Assembly (NCBI GenBank): GCA_009809945.1
Contig: WTPW01000658.1
Coordinates: 9,705 to 73,704 of the forward strand
DNA: 64,000 bases
Origin: Gigaspora margarita
Taxonomy: Eukaryota > Glomeromycota > Glomeromycetes > Diversisporales > Gigasporaceae
Reading direction: 5' to 3'
The notes beneath the pieces were generated by a model. The model was not told the DNA's origin. It saw only the letters and a program-made list of their open reading frames with translations, and searched no databases. Made by a program: the position numbers and the translations under genes. Shown here piece after piece: positions 47,932 through 59,638 of this stretch. Within the stretch, counting starts at the first letter, position 1. Every line of letters starts with the position of its first letter.

Positions 47932-49530
47932 GCAGAGCAGGAATTACCTGCTTTCCTTCTAAGTTACTCAATCTTTCCAGTATTTCCTCGAGTAGTTTTC
48001 TTTCTGGTAGTGAACTGGTATTGTTCATGTCGCTAAGAATCTTTGTGTTCCCTTGTTCGTTGGAAAGGCTGCCCTATTGTGTTTCATCAGATCTGGTTTG
48101 GGCAGAGATCTGCCTCTTCTTTGGTGCTGTGTGAACCGTTCATGCTGCTTTCTATAAATTCTTTCTCTTGTGTTGCTATGGCCTGTTTTGATTGAGAGAT
48201 CTACTTCAGGAAAGTTTTCCTTATTTGGGTTGTATTCCTCCCTTGCTATAGATTTTCCTTTATGTGTATATGGTAAAGAGTCTTCTATCTTCCAATATAG
48301 TCTTGTGTTATAATAGTATACGCTTTGTGATGTAGCTTTGTTGAGGTCTTGACTTTCTGCAAAATAAATGAATGCTAAGCTCCTTGGGTTTCTGTTTCTG
48401 TTGTTGGGTATGAATACTGATTTGGCTTTATGGTATTTAAGTTGCCTTAGTAAACTAGATTCAAGTGCAGTTCTTGGTATGTTTTGTAAGGTTGCTTTGT
48501 ATATGTTTCTCTTTTGTAGTAGATCTGCATTAAATTCTCTAGGTGTTACCTGGCACAGTTTTCCTGCTTCATAGTGAATTGCCCAGGAGTTCTTTAGTGC
48601 CTCTAGTCTTGACTGGTCTTTACATTGAATCTCGATGCATGCCGCCTTGTTATTTCTAATTCTTTGGTAACCTAGTATTGTGGCTTTGCCGTATGTATAG
48701 AGGCTTCTTCAGATTTTTTGTACTCTTGCGTCTTCTGGTAAGTCCCATATTGTAATTGTTGTAGCAGGTTTTTGCCTGTTACTGCTTTGATTTGTCGTAG
48801 TAATTCTTTTCTGTATGACTTGAGTTTGATTTGTGCTTGTGAGTTTTACTCTATTGTGTGGAGCCCATCTTGATGCGGATATATCTTCTTTAGCTTTGTC
48901 ATGTGTTAAATGAACAATTTTCGTTGGGAGACTTTCCTTGTTCTCTTTTTGAATTGACATACTTTGTAGATTGTCTTGCATTATCTCCATCTTGTTGGTG
49001 ACATCTGTGATAATAGGACTTACTTCTTCTTTTTCTGACATTTCTATATCTGTTGGGCTTTCTCTTTCTCGCAGGTGTGTTGTTCCATTTATTCTTATAA
49101 TTTCTTTTTGTAACTCTCTTGCTTCAAGTTTACGTTTGTATGGGCGGTGTGCACTTACATCTCCATTTATAGTTGCTTGTAATTCCTTCGTACCATAGTC
49201 ATGAGTACCGCATTCTAGTTGAAGTAGCGTATCTTTCGCTATTTGTGCTTGGTTGATTACCTTGTTTGGCTAATTTGTGTTTTTATTTAGTTCAAGTAAT
49301 TCCATCTCCTCCATTGATGTTTGCTGACCTCGTGCAATTTTGTGTTGTATATAGTCATATTCTTCAATAATTTATCTAATGATACAGATTATTTCTATAT
49401 GCTGAACTCCTAAAAATTTTGTTACTGCTTTGTCCTTTTTAAGGATTCTGTTCTTGAATTTTTCCAAAATTCCAACTATCTCTTGTTCCTTTTTTTGGAA
49501 TAATTCTTTGATTTCTATATCTAATCTCAT
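47932..49530 (-). pseudogene. LINE ORF1: RRM-like RNA-binding protein (interrupted)
   Basis: From ATG at 49530 one frame runs almost to 48050 despite three stops: TAA at 49372-49374, TAG at 49270-49272 and TGA at 48709-48711. A one-base shift near 48050 (in a GGG run) leads to LLEEILERLSNLEGKQ and a stop at about 47932. The N-terminus is charged and helical (IKELFQKKEQEIVGILEKFK). The middle has an RRM-like start TITIWDLPEDARV. A second fold has ATLQNIPRTALE and RSLAFIYF, resembling RNP2 and RNP1. The C-terminus is basic (RERIYRKQHERF). By analogy with LINE ORF1 proteins it would bind the element's RNA. The RRM call comes from motif reading without a profile search. Confidence 0.78.
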
Positions 49531-49599
49531 TTTATCTGGTTGATAATTGATCTATAGATGTTCTAGAATGTTCCTGATTTGTTAAATGAGTTTTTTATT

Positions 49600-49725
49600 A
49601 AATTAATAGCTTAAGTTAATTAATTAAAAGTTGTAAAGCTCACTGAGATGCATTTAATAGTAGTTAGTTATTTAAATCAGTCTAGTATGTGCTAAGATAT
49701 CACTAAAAAACTGATTGGCTAACTA
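49600..49725. other. short unassigned spacer
   Basis: No feature is recognised between the LINE and the next MITE. Confidence 0.4.
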
Positions 49726-50035
49726 CTGTATATTCCTACAAATAAGCTACTTTGAAAATAAGCTACCTTTCTGATTTTTTTCAAAAATCTCAAAAAATGC
49801 ATTAGCAGTTGCTATATATAAAAGTCCAGATTTTACTAAATAAACCTCAAAAGTGCCATTAAGTTAACTTGTTCAAAGCATCAAAATACACTTATAATAA
49901 AAAGTTTACGTTATTTGAACAACTTTTTATTAGTATATTTTTCAATTTTACAAAAAATTTAACAATTCAAAAATAAGCTATCTATACGTTTTTTTGTATA
50001 ATTTTTGGCCAAAAAAGGTAGCTGAATATATAGTA
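49724..50035. mobile_element. TA-flanked foldback MITE, 'GAAAATAAGCTACC' family (copy 3)
   Basis: The 308 bp element (49726-50033) has CTGTATATTCCTACAAATAA at the left and CTATATATTCAGCTACC, in reverse complement, at the right, with TA flanks. It is the inverted relative of 10855-11169. Confidence 0.75.
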
Positions 50036-51059
50036 TATAAAATTTTTGTTTTGTTTTATATAGTTAGCCAATCATTTTTTAGCAATATTTTATTGTACAC
50101 TGGGCCTATTTGAATAATTTAATTACTATTAGATGTATTTTAGTAAGCTCTACAACTTTTAATTAATTAACTTGAACTATTAACTTAATAAAAAATACTT
50201 AATATAATCATAGTTGTCAGATTTCAGCTTATAACAATAAGTTTATATAGTACTTATCCCCAAAATTTACTATTGTCCCAATATTGTAATAGTTCTGATC
50301 TTATTTGGATCATTAAGGGTAGAGTACAACGTCAATCATTTTCATATATGATCGTCATACAAAAAAATTTTTATATAGAGGCAAAAATACACCATTGATA
50401 AAGATTTTTGAAAACGTATCCTATTTTGGCCAAAATTTTGTGGCATATAAATCAAACTCTTATATTTATAGTAGTGAAACTTTAAAGCTACAAATTATAT
50501 TAAAAAATCTACTTGTATATATTGTCAATTTTCTTAGGATGATTGAGATTTTCTTAGGTGGTACAATATAAATAATATATAATAACATATGATCATTACC
50601 TGATTTCAATTAAATGTTATTGTAAAAAAAATTATTAACATAATCACTATTAAAATGTAGATTATTGTACTCTACCCTTAATTAAGGATATTATAATTAA
50701 AAAAAATATTTTATAAATATTATATAAAAAAATGGTCATACAAGATATAGTAAAAGCTTTTTTAAATTATAGAAACTTTGTTGTTATCATAAAAGACAAT
50801 ATAAATATTAACCAAAAATAATTCCTTAAATCACAATTTCTCAAGTCAAAAAATATGTTTCTAAAGAGCTTTTCGATTAATTTACAAAGTAGATGATGGG
50901 TTATAGAAAAAGAACCTCCATTTAAAAATATAGAATTTTTAGAAAAAAGATCTAACACTAATAGACAACACCAAAATTTTACTTCTATAACAATATAGAA
51001 GGTATAGTGCTATTAATCAAAAATCCTACATATGCTTTTATAAGTATTAAGATAATGAA
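50036..51059. other. A/T-rich sequence, mostly unassigned
   Basis: 50300-50690 contains 'gtagagtacaa' near 50310 and 'tgtactctaccc' near 50670, so it may be another foldback element of about 370 bp. 50760-51059 may include further decayed N-terminal coding of the polymerase fossil, but I cannot support a frame. Confidence 0.35.
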
Positions 51060-51183
51060 ATAAGTTATACTAATGTTCCATACATGTCTCAGTTATTTGT
51101 ATCAATATATGAAGCTATTACAGATATTCTTAAAGAAGAGCTTTACAAAAAGAATCAAATAAAATTAGTATTAATTGTATATG

Positions 51184-51366
51184 CCAGGACTCCGAAATAT
51201 ACATAGATAGGTCAGATTAATTATAGAGTTACTAAAAAAGGTAAGATTTGCAGAAAAAACTTCAAAAATAAGCAAAAAATTACTATAAATAGAAAAGATC
51301 TGTATAAAAACCTCAAAAATAAGCAAACTCATACATGACCTATCTATGTATATTTCGGGATCCTTA
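51184..51366. mobile_element. 183 bp MITE in the polymerase fossil, 'AGGACTCCGAAATATACA' TIR
   Basis: Left CCAGGACTCCGAAATATACA and right, in reverse complement, AAGGATCCCGAAATATACAT both continue into 'tagataggtca'. The flanks are TATG and TATA. Coding similarity resumes right after it. Confidence 0.8.
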
Positions 51367-52028
51367 TATACCATATATATAAAATATATTTATAAAGGAA
51401 GTGGTAATAGTACAGATATAAAAAACTATAGAATTATCTATTACTATCTATATTATAGAGAAAATATATATACACTTCTTTCTGAAAATAATATAGATAA
51501 CCATATAACTAAATCTCTAAAAAAAATTGATAAAAAAATTGAAAAAAGCATTTGGCAAAATTCTTTTTCAATTAGAAATAATATTATTGAAGCTTATACT
51601 TATTGTTAAACATATAGAAGATTTTATATTTCTACTTCTAAAAGGCTTGCTAATACAAAATGTACTATCAATTCAGATAATCAAGGTTTAATTGATCCAG
51701 AAACAAATGCATTATCTGAAAAATATCTTCAAGGTGCATTAAAAGCATACTTTGCTTATCAGAATGGAAATACAAATTATATAAAAAGATATATATTTAA
51801 AGCAAAAAAGTTTTGATAATATTTAAAAAAAGTCAAACTAAATGATATTCCAGGACCCCAAAGAATATTGAGATCTGATTTTGTATAGACTTATTATATA
51901 ATTTTTTAATATGTTATATATTTAAATTTGTATAACTAACAGGTAATTTTTCAAAAAGTTAGATGTTTATTTGTATAACAAAAACATCTTTATAACAAGT
52001 TAGATTTTTATTTTGTATAACAATACTA

Positions 52029-52556
52029 TACTATATATTTCCAAAAATAAGCTACATGCTACTCTCTTGTTTAAATTAAAAAATGTAAAAACGCCTTTGA
52101 TCCAAAAATAAGCTACTCCATGATTGATAATAGTCACTACATAGTAAAGTCCAAAGTTTAATATCCAAATTGATTAAAGTCACTTAAGTAGACTTGTTTG
52201 GAGGATCAACATAAGCATACTTTAAAAATTTTATTAAAATCTGAGAACTTTTAATTATTTGACTTTTAATTTTTACATTCAATAGTAAAATAAAATTTTA
52301 TTACAAAAATATATTTGTAGAACTTAAAACTTAAAAGTTTAATAATAAAAAGTGTTTCAATATAGATGAAAATTTTAGCATATATGTATTTCTATCTTTT
52401 GAATAAGTTTACTTAGGCGATAATAGTCGATTTATATAGTAGAATTTAGACTTTACTATGTAATAACTATTTGCGATTGACCAAAAATCTACTACCAGAT
52501 TTTTTGTATTCAAAAATTGTCCAAAAAAGGTAGCTTATTTTTGGAAACATATGGTA
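52029..52556. mobile_element. TA-flanked foldback MITE, 'GAAAATAAGCTACC' family (copy 4)
   Basis: The 524 bp element (52031-52554) has CTATATATTTCCAAAAATAA and, in reverse complement, CCATATGTTTCCAAAAATAA at its ends, with TA flanks. Confidence 0.8.
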
Positions 52557-53124
52557 TGTATATCACTTTTTTTATTTTTTTTATTTATTTGTTTATTTAT
52601 TTATTTTTTTTCTACAAAAAACTTGTTTGCACAAGATTATAAGTGTGAGAATTTTTTTAAAAAAATTTCTGTACGAAAAGCTTATTAGCGATCACAAATA
52701 ATCGCTACATAACAAAGTTCAAATTTTACTATATAAATCGATTATATGCACTTAAGTAAATATGTGCATAATATAAAAATGCATATTCTTCAAAATTTTT
52801 ATACAAATCAGAGAATTTTTTATTATTTAACTTGTAATTTTTACATTTATTATATATATTTTTTAAAAAATTTTTAATTTTTTGACAAACGTAAAAATTA
52901 AAACTCAAATAATAAAAAGTTCTCCAATTTGTATAAAAATTTTATAACATATGTATTTTGATTTTCTGAACAAGTTTACTTAAGTGATTATAACCAATTT
53001 GCATAGTAAATTTGAACTTTTCTATGCAGTAACTATTATTGATCGAATGTAGCTTATTTTTGAATAAAACAAGTTTTTAGAATTTTTGGTGAGGGTAGTT
53101 ATTTTCAGAATAAGAATATATGGT
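52557..53124. mobile_element. decayed foldback MITE, same family (copy 5)
   Basis: The internal palindrome is recognisable ('cgctacataacaaag', 'acgtaaaaattaaaactca') and the right end ATATATGGTATA is like the others. The left terminus is lost or altered. It abuts copy 4. Confidence 0.6.
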
Positions 53125-53302
53125 ATATAAACTCAGATCTAAAATTGTATAATTTATAGTAAAATTTAAACTTATATGATAATTTTGTATAAAGCTTTTA
53201 ATAAAATTAAGTGTATAAAATTATATTAAAAATTTGAGCCTGGATTTGAGTTATATAAGTATTATTCAGGTTCTGGTATTCCTATGCCTACCCAAACTTG
53301 CT

Positions 53303-54265
53303 TACCGTACAAGCGCGAAATAATGCTCCCCTGCGCGTTAATTGATTGACCGGCGCGTTATTTCGAGTATGCGCATGCGCGTTATTTCGAAATAAGAACT
53401 GATTTTTGGAGTCAAAGATTTTTAAAATAACGCGCATGCAACTTGCATAATAAGACCTAAAAATATTGTTTCATAAATATATATTTAAAAACTATAAAGG
53501 GGGTAACAAAGTGATAAATCATCTAAGCGTATAAAATTATAATAAGTGTACTAAATTTATAAGTAATCAGGTGCATATGTACAGACATTTATAAGCAACT
53601 AGGTTATATGCATACAAAATTCATTAGCACTCATAAGAAATTCATAATCGGGCTTATAATTTCTGATCAAATACAGTAGTCACTTTTATTCTTAATAATT
53701 ATCCAATCTCACATAAATGTTTGGCTCGAATTTTATTTAACCTTATCACTTATATTACAGATGATTTGAAAATTAGTTGGACACTTGAAAATTTTTCTCG
53801 TTTTTGAAACCTTTCGGATGAATTATCTAACTCTTCGGAAATCGCATCACCATTATCGGACTGAAGTTCCGAAGACTGTGACATGGTTTCCGAAGAGTTA
53901 GATGTTTCATAAGACGAAACCGAAAGGTTTCAAAAACAAGAAAATTTTTCAAATGTCCCACTAATTTTTGAATCAGCTGTAAATAACAAGATATTGCATT
54001 ACCAAAAATCAAAAACTTATTGAAGCGGCAAAATAATCATTCGGTAAATTTTTTACTATATAGATAAGAACAGCTATAAATACTAAGTTTTTATGGCCCA
54101 TGTCAACGATGCAGTTGAATTGCTGCATGAATTAATTACCGGTTATATCTGGGGCGCGTTAATTCGGGACGCGCATGGACATTAATTCGAGACACTAAAT
54201 GTTATTTTGGGGGTGTCCGGATTTCGAAATAACGCCCCGGCCCGTTATTTCATGCTTATACGGTA
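53303..54265. mobile_element. 959 bp TA-flanked element (53305-54263) with CpG-rich ends
   Basis: TIRs CCGTACAAGCGCGAAATAAT and, in reverse complement, CCGTATAAGCATGAAATAAC have TA duplications. The ends hold repeated 'gcgcgttatttcg' and are the most G+C- and CpG-rich stretches in the region. The interior has a foldback at 53755-53990, with 'gaaacctttcgg' and 'ccgaaaggtttc' arms. It interrupts the polymerase fossil. Noncoding. Confidence 0.82.
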
Positions 54266-54391
54266 TATATTTTTAATAAGATTAAGGATATAAATCCAGA
54301 TATCTCTATCAATGTTTGGGAATAAAAAGAAGAAATAGCTATTTTCAAATCTGCAATAGCTAGTCAAAATTATAATAGACAATATATTATA

Positions 54392-56492
54392 TACACAGCA
54401 AAATAAATATACGAAATCTTTTAAAAAAAATTGCATGCCAAAATTTTTCAAAAGAATTGCAATCAACGCAAAATCTTTCAAAAGATGTGCAATCTTTTGA
54501 AAAATTTTGGTATGCATTTCTTTTGAAATATTTTGAAATATATTGCAAAATATTGTGAAATAGGGCAAATAAAAATAATATAACCCTGTATTTAATTGTT
54601 CCCTTCTGGGTCGCAGGAGGCAATATTTTGCATATTATTGCAATATTTCGCAATATTTCACAAAATTTCAAAATTTTTTAAAAAAATAAATAAACGATAT
54701 ACATATTCACATAATTATGCTTTTGCGAATTTTTGAACGATTTCACAGGTTTTTGCATTGTTTCGCAATTTAATATAAAATTATTATACATTATAGAATT
54801 AATTTATTTGTAGCTATACTATTAATATATCGCTATATAGGTTAGATTAGAGTTAAATTTATATTAAAATTATATTAAAAATAGAGTTAGAGTTAGAGTT
54901 AAAGTTAGGGTTAGGGTTTTTGATAAAATTATGATAAAATCGCAAAAGGAGCATTTTATTTAGTAACACAACAGGGATTACCCTAGTAAAATTTTAAGAT
55001 GCATAATATAGGCTACATGTAGCCAGAGCTATATATAAATAATTTTTACATTATATATTTTAAATTTATTTTACATTAAATATACATTTTTATTCAATAT
55101 TACATATTTTATTATATATTATTATACAAAAAAAAATAAAAAAAATGATGAAAAAAAACAAAAAAAATAGTATTTAAAATACTTTTACACTTCTTCGCAT
55201 ATAATTTTATAAAAAACTAGCCCTACACGCTTATTTTCACTCACTCCCAGTTAACTATTATTTTGCTTCTTTGTTTTAACTATCATTCACTTCAGCTATT
55301 TCTTTTTATTTTCGTTTCACTTTTTTTTTTAAATACTTCCTAAAAATAGTAGAGAAGTAAAAAAATAAAAAAAAACTACTTCTCAGAAGTGTTAGTATTC
55401 TTGCAAATTGGCAGAAAAATCTAGTTTGTTCTTGCAAAGTGCCAAAGAAGTTAGAGTTAGTGTTTTTAAAATTGGTGTTCTTGTAAAGTACTGAAAAAGT
55501 TAGGTTGTTTTCTTGCAAAGTGCTGAAGAAGTCAGGAATATAAAATAAAAATTAAAAATTAAAAATAAGTAAAAAAAAAAAAACAAATAAAAAAACAAAA
55601 ACTAAATAAAAAAAATAAAGGAAGCCCCAAATCTCCATTTCTTTGAAAATTCAGAAATTGCTAAAAGCCAAGTTAATATTCGCAAAATGGTGAAAAAGTC
55701 TGGATTGGTTTTCTTCAAAGTACCAGAAAGTAAGAGTTGTTCTTACAAAGTACCAGAATAAAAAAATTATTTAAAAAAAAAAAACAAAAACAAAAAAACA
55801 AATATTAAACAAAAGCGAAACTTGTAAAAACTTGTGAAAACTTGTGAAAACTTGCAGAAACTTGTGCCCAACTAAATCATTTCTCTAAAGATCATTCTTG
55901 AAAATTTAGAAATTGTTGTTGATGTTCTTGCAAAGTATTATAAGTCTGAGTTGGCTTGCAAAGTCAACTTGGTGTTCTTGCAAAGTGCCAAATAGTTGTT
56001 GGTTTTCTTGCAAAGGTTTAATATTCTTGTAAAGTGTGAAAAAATTAAAAAATAAATAAATAAAAAAAAAAGAAAAAATGAAATGAAAACAAAAAAAAAC
56101 AATATAAACAAAGCAAAAGAAAAAAATCAATATAAAAGTGTATAGAAGATCTAATTTATAAGCAAAAGATCTAATCTGATCTTGTAATACAAAATTTGTA
56201 GATTAATTTTGATACATTATACAAAATTTCGAAGTATTTTGAAAATATAGTCAAGTGCACTCTTGGTATAATCCAGATTACAGATCTACTGATCCAGTTT
56301 GGTTTACCAGATTTAAAATATTTTGAAAATATTTTGAATTATTTCAAACTAAAATATTTCGAAATATTTCGAAATTACTTTCAAAATATTTCAAAAACTA
56401 AAATATTTCAAAAAATTTGCAAAATATTTCAAAATATATTGCGATATACAAGATCTTTCAAAAGATTTTGCTACTATAAATTCGCTAAAGTA
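54392..56492. mobile_element. 2.1 kb element (54394-56490) in the polymerase fossil; relative of 1-1320
   Basis: Ends CACAGCAAAATAAATATACG and, in reverse complement, CTTTAGCGAATTTATAGTAG both run into AAATCTTTT, with TA flanks. The interior has dispersed units of 'ttcttgcaaagtgccaaaga' (55390-56030) and A-rich tracts. 54880-54920 has a few 'gttaggg' words. 56175-56305 is the inverse of 31-155. No transposase frame was recognised. Confidence 0.65.
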
Positions 56493-56496
56493 TCTT

Positions 56497-57148
56497 ATAA
56501 CTTTTATAAATAAGACCTCGGGTCCGATAGCATAGCGGTTATGCTCCGAGGTTACAAATTGAAAGATTGCCAGTTCAAGTCCTGTGGACGGCGAATGCGA
56601 ATTTTAATAATTGGTGTAACAAACTTTGCAGGGCAGAACTTGTTGATTTGGATCGACGATTTGGGTAACCGAAGTCACGAGACGTAGTGAAGATCATGTC
56701 ATGAACTCCTGGCGGCGTTTTCTGACGGACCTTGGCCAGTTGCAGTTAAGTAGGTACGGAAAGTCCGGGTTAAAACTGGACAAGAAGACTAAGAAGGACT
56801 TACGTCCTACCTAGCCAACTCTAGGCCGTGGATAAAGTAGTCCGAGTCGAACATTCTTGAACGAGTTGGGGCCCCACAAATATCTACATATATATGTAGT
56901 GAGTCGGGTAGTAATAGGAGGACCGTGAACCAGAGGGTTTAAATAGGCAACTTCCGTAGTTGGGTTGTAGATATGGCAGCTAGTGTGGAACCTTTGGGCG
57001 GACCACTTAAATTAGGCACCAAAAGTGCACGTGTGACTAGTTGTATCCTCATTCATGTAACAAATATTACGTCTTTAATAACTTAATAAAGAATCAAGAC
57101 AAGGTCTCGGTTGTAAAATGGAAAAAAAAAAAATAACTTTTATAAATA
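56497..57148 (+). mobile_element. tRNA-headed retroposon (SINE-like), copy 3, perfect 16 bp TSD
   Basis: The insert is 56513-57132 (620 bp), flanked by an identical ATAACTTTTATAAATA at 56497-56512 and 57133-57148. The head has A-box GATAGCATAGCGGTT and B-box GCCAGTTCAAGTCC. The 3' domain from 'agggtttaaataggcaa' (56932) to 'caccaaaagtgcacgtg' is shared with copies 1 and 2 although the head differs. The end reads AATAAAGAATC, hairpin AGAC-AAG-GTCT, then poly(A). It sits just inside the polymerase fossil, which resumes in the right-hand TSD. Confidence 0.9.
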
Positions 57149-58021
57149 TTACCAAATCTGAAAATGTTAAGTATAGACAAAAGAATTACTTTTTTTGGAT
57201 CAAAAATCCAGATAGTCTAGTTTATAAAGACAATACAAAAAAAGTAAAAGCATCTTTGCAATCGATACTTCCAAAGTTTCTAGTTAGAAAAATCTCTAGC
57301 CTATCAAAGAGCAGATTTACCTAACAAGAACATCAATAACTTTGAGAAGTTTAAAACCTATAGTCAAATAATTAATACTCATATGTTATTATAGCTAACT
57401 TTGAAGCTAATACTAAAAAATGCAATGAAAAATATAGAGAGTAAATACAAAAACTTGCTAAGCAAAAAACCAATAGCTTTTGTTATCTAGTTCACTAGAT
57501 TAATACTGAAGATATATAGGTTCTTTTCTATATCGAAGAGAAAATACAATACAAGAATTTGTTTAAAGAATAATAAAGAGTTAGTAAAAATCAATAAAGT
57601 CTTAGCTATTAAAGCAAATTGAATTGAAACTAAAGAAAATAAAAAAAAATTTGTTATAACAAATACATGTTGGATATGTAAAGAAAAATATAGATAATAA
57701 TAAAGTTTGGGATCACTATTATATAACAGATAAGTTTTGAGAAGTGTTTTACAATACCTGTAATCTCAAACTTCAGATTGAAGCATAAAAAATACCTATT
57801 CTAGTTATTTTTCATAATTTTTAGGGATATGGCTCTTACTTGGTTTGTAAATCTGTTAGACAATTAATTAATACATATCAGATAAAAGTTATAGCTAAAA
57901 CATTTGAGCAATACAAGTCTATGAAGGTAAATCAGTTTAAATACATAGGTAGCATGCAAATCATAAATAATAGCTTAGCAAATCTTATAAAAAATTTAGA
58001 AAATAAGTATCCAATAGTAAC

Positions 58022-58559
58022 TACTATAGGTTCCTGAAAATAAGCTACCATTTTTTTTTGCGATTTTAAGTAAAAAAATGGGAATTGCTTATTTTCAGAT
58101 AAAAGAGGTTTTTAGTGATCATAAGTAGTTGTTCCATAGTAAAGTCCAAATTTTACTATGTAAATCGATCAAAATCGCTTAAGTAAACTTATTAAGAAGA
58201 TCAAAATGCATGTATTTCGAAATTTTCATGTGAATTAGAGAAATTTTTATTATTTGAGTTTTAATTTTTACGTTCGTTGTATATATTTTTTAAAAAATTT
58301 TTAATTTTTTTGTTGAACGTAAAAATTAAAACTCAAATAATAAAAAGTTCTCCAATTTGTATTAAAATTTTAATGTATATGCATTTTGATCTTCTGATTA
58401 AGTTTACTTAAGAGATTATGACTGATTTGCTTAGTAAAATTTAGCCTTTACTATGTAACGACCATTATCGATTATAGGGTAGCTTATTTTCGGATAAAAG
58501 AGGTTTTTATATTTTTGGATTTAAACAAAGGGGTAGCTTATTTTTAGGAATATACAGTA
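58022..58559. mobile_element. TA-flanked foldback MITE, 'GAAAATAAGCTACC' family (copy 6)
   Basis: The 534 bp element (58024-58557) has CTATAGGTTCCTGAAAATAA and, in reverse complement, CTGTATATTCCTAAAAATAA at its ends, with TA flanks. Removing it and one TA restores the polymerase frame (PIVTT to KYFKNLG). Confidence 0.88.
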
Positions 58560-59157
58560 AGTACTTCAAAAATCTAGGCTTTACAAATAAAAATTAGACT
58601 TAGTATATTACAAAAGAGTTTATCCCTATGAATATATTGATTTACTAAATAGATTTTTAGAAATTGAGCTTTCACCAATTCACAAATTTAGTATGTATCT
58701 TATAGTAAAATGATTTAAAAAGATTATAAGCATGTGCAAAATGTATAGAAAGAATTTAACTACCAAAATCTAGATAAACATCATGATTTCTATCTTAAAA
58801 CTAATGTGCTTAGCTTTGCTGATATTTGAACTCAATTTCAAAAAATATGTATACAATATTATAAACTCGATTCTAGCTACTATGTATCTGCACTTGTTTT
58901 AGCATAAGATACTATACTTAAAATAACAGAAGTTAAGATCAAGCTTTTTACAGATATAAATATATATAATTTTATTGAAAAGGCCAAACATGAAAGCATA
59001 TCAATAGCAAGTTAAAAATATATTAAAGCCAACAATCCTAGAATAAATAAGGCCTTTAACCTATCTAAACCAACAATATGATAAGTTATATTAATACTAA
59101 TAATCTTAATAGCTGGGCTATAAGTTAGTATTTGTCTATTAGAAATTATAAATAGAA

Positions 59158-59328
59158 GGCAAGTCATAAGAACATGCTACTTATCATGTGATTTTTACCA
59201 TAGATACATAGTCAGAGATGGTGATCATGTCTATATATTATATTAGTCAGAATTAAATAAAGTGATTATACCATACATGAATAGGGGCAGCTACTAAGTA
59301 AAAAATATCACATGATAAATGACATGCC
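59158..59328. mobile_element. about 165 bp MITE in the polymerase fossil
   Basis: 'gctacttatcatgtgatttt' at the left and 'atatcacatgataaatgaca' at the right are inverted arms. 'aggcaagtcat' and 'atgacatgcct' form the ends. Confidence 0.7.
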
Positions 59329-59638
59329 TCTAAATATCTTGAAGATAATTCAAATAAGCCAAATAAATATCTTGAAAAAATTCTTAATATGAAGCAGATA
59401 CTAAAAAAGAATATTTTTTAAATATTAAGGCACACTTCCTCTAAAGACTCATGACTAATTGAGTAATTTACCTCTGGCTATAAAGAATATAGCTATAAAT
59501 AAAGATATGTTGTATCCTTATACTATAGAGCTTGTAGATAACTTGGATAGTAGATGTTTTTAGTAACAAAAAAATTAGTACTCTATTTTGGATTATGAAA
59601 AAATTATATTATTCATTACCAAGAGTTTTAATACTACT

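Larger units (their letters stand above)
42109..49599 (-). mobile_element. full-length LINE retrotransposon (42129-49579), perfect 20 bp TSD
   Basis: An identical 20 bp TGTTAAATGAGTTTTTTATT lies at 42109-42128 and 49580-49599 and bounds a 7451 bp insert. The minus strand runs from a roughly 50 bp 5' leader through ORF1 (49530-47932) and ORF2 (47903-42329). A 3' UTR follows, with AATAAA, the hairpin GGCA-AGAC-TGCC and an A-rich tail (T-rich on the plus strand, 42129-42161). The domain order EN-RT-RNase H places it among APE-type LINEs with RNase H (I/Tad1-like). Both ORFs are broken, so it is nonautonomous as read. Antisense frames inside it are shadows. Confidence 0.93.
51846..53280. mobile_element. 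1.4 kb CCAGGACCCC-family element (51850-53276) in the polymerase fossil, TATT duplication
   Basis: Ends CCAGGACCCCAAAGAATATT and, in reverse complement, CCAGAACCTGAATAATACTT are flanked by TATT (51846-51849, 53277-53280). Removing the insert and one TATT joins the codons for KLND to IPMPT in frame. It contains the MITE at 52031 and a further partial copy at 52555. Confidence 0.82.

Noticed and set aside
43838..48574. Several plus-strand frames of 60-199 codons across the LINE
   Set aside because: Antisense shadows of ORF1 and ORF2, whose sense strand has recognisable catalytic motifs.
54880..54920. Telomere-like 'gttaggg' words, also at 7120-7150
   Set aside because: Only a few imperfect words embedded in transposon-like sequence. 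No array.
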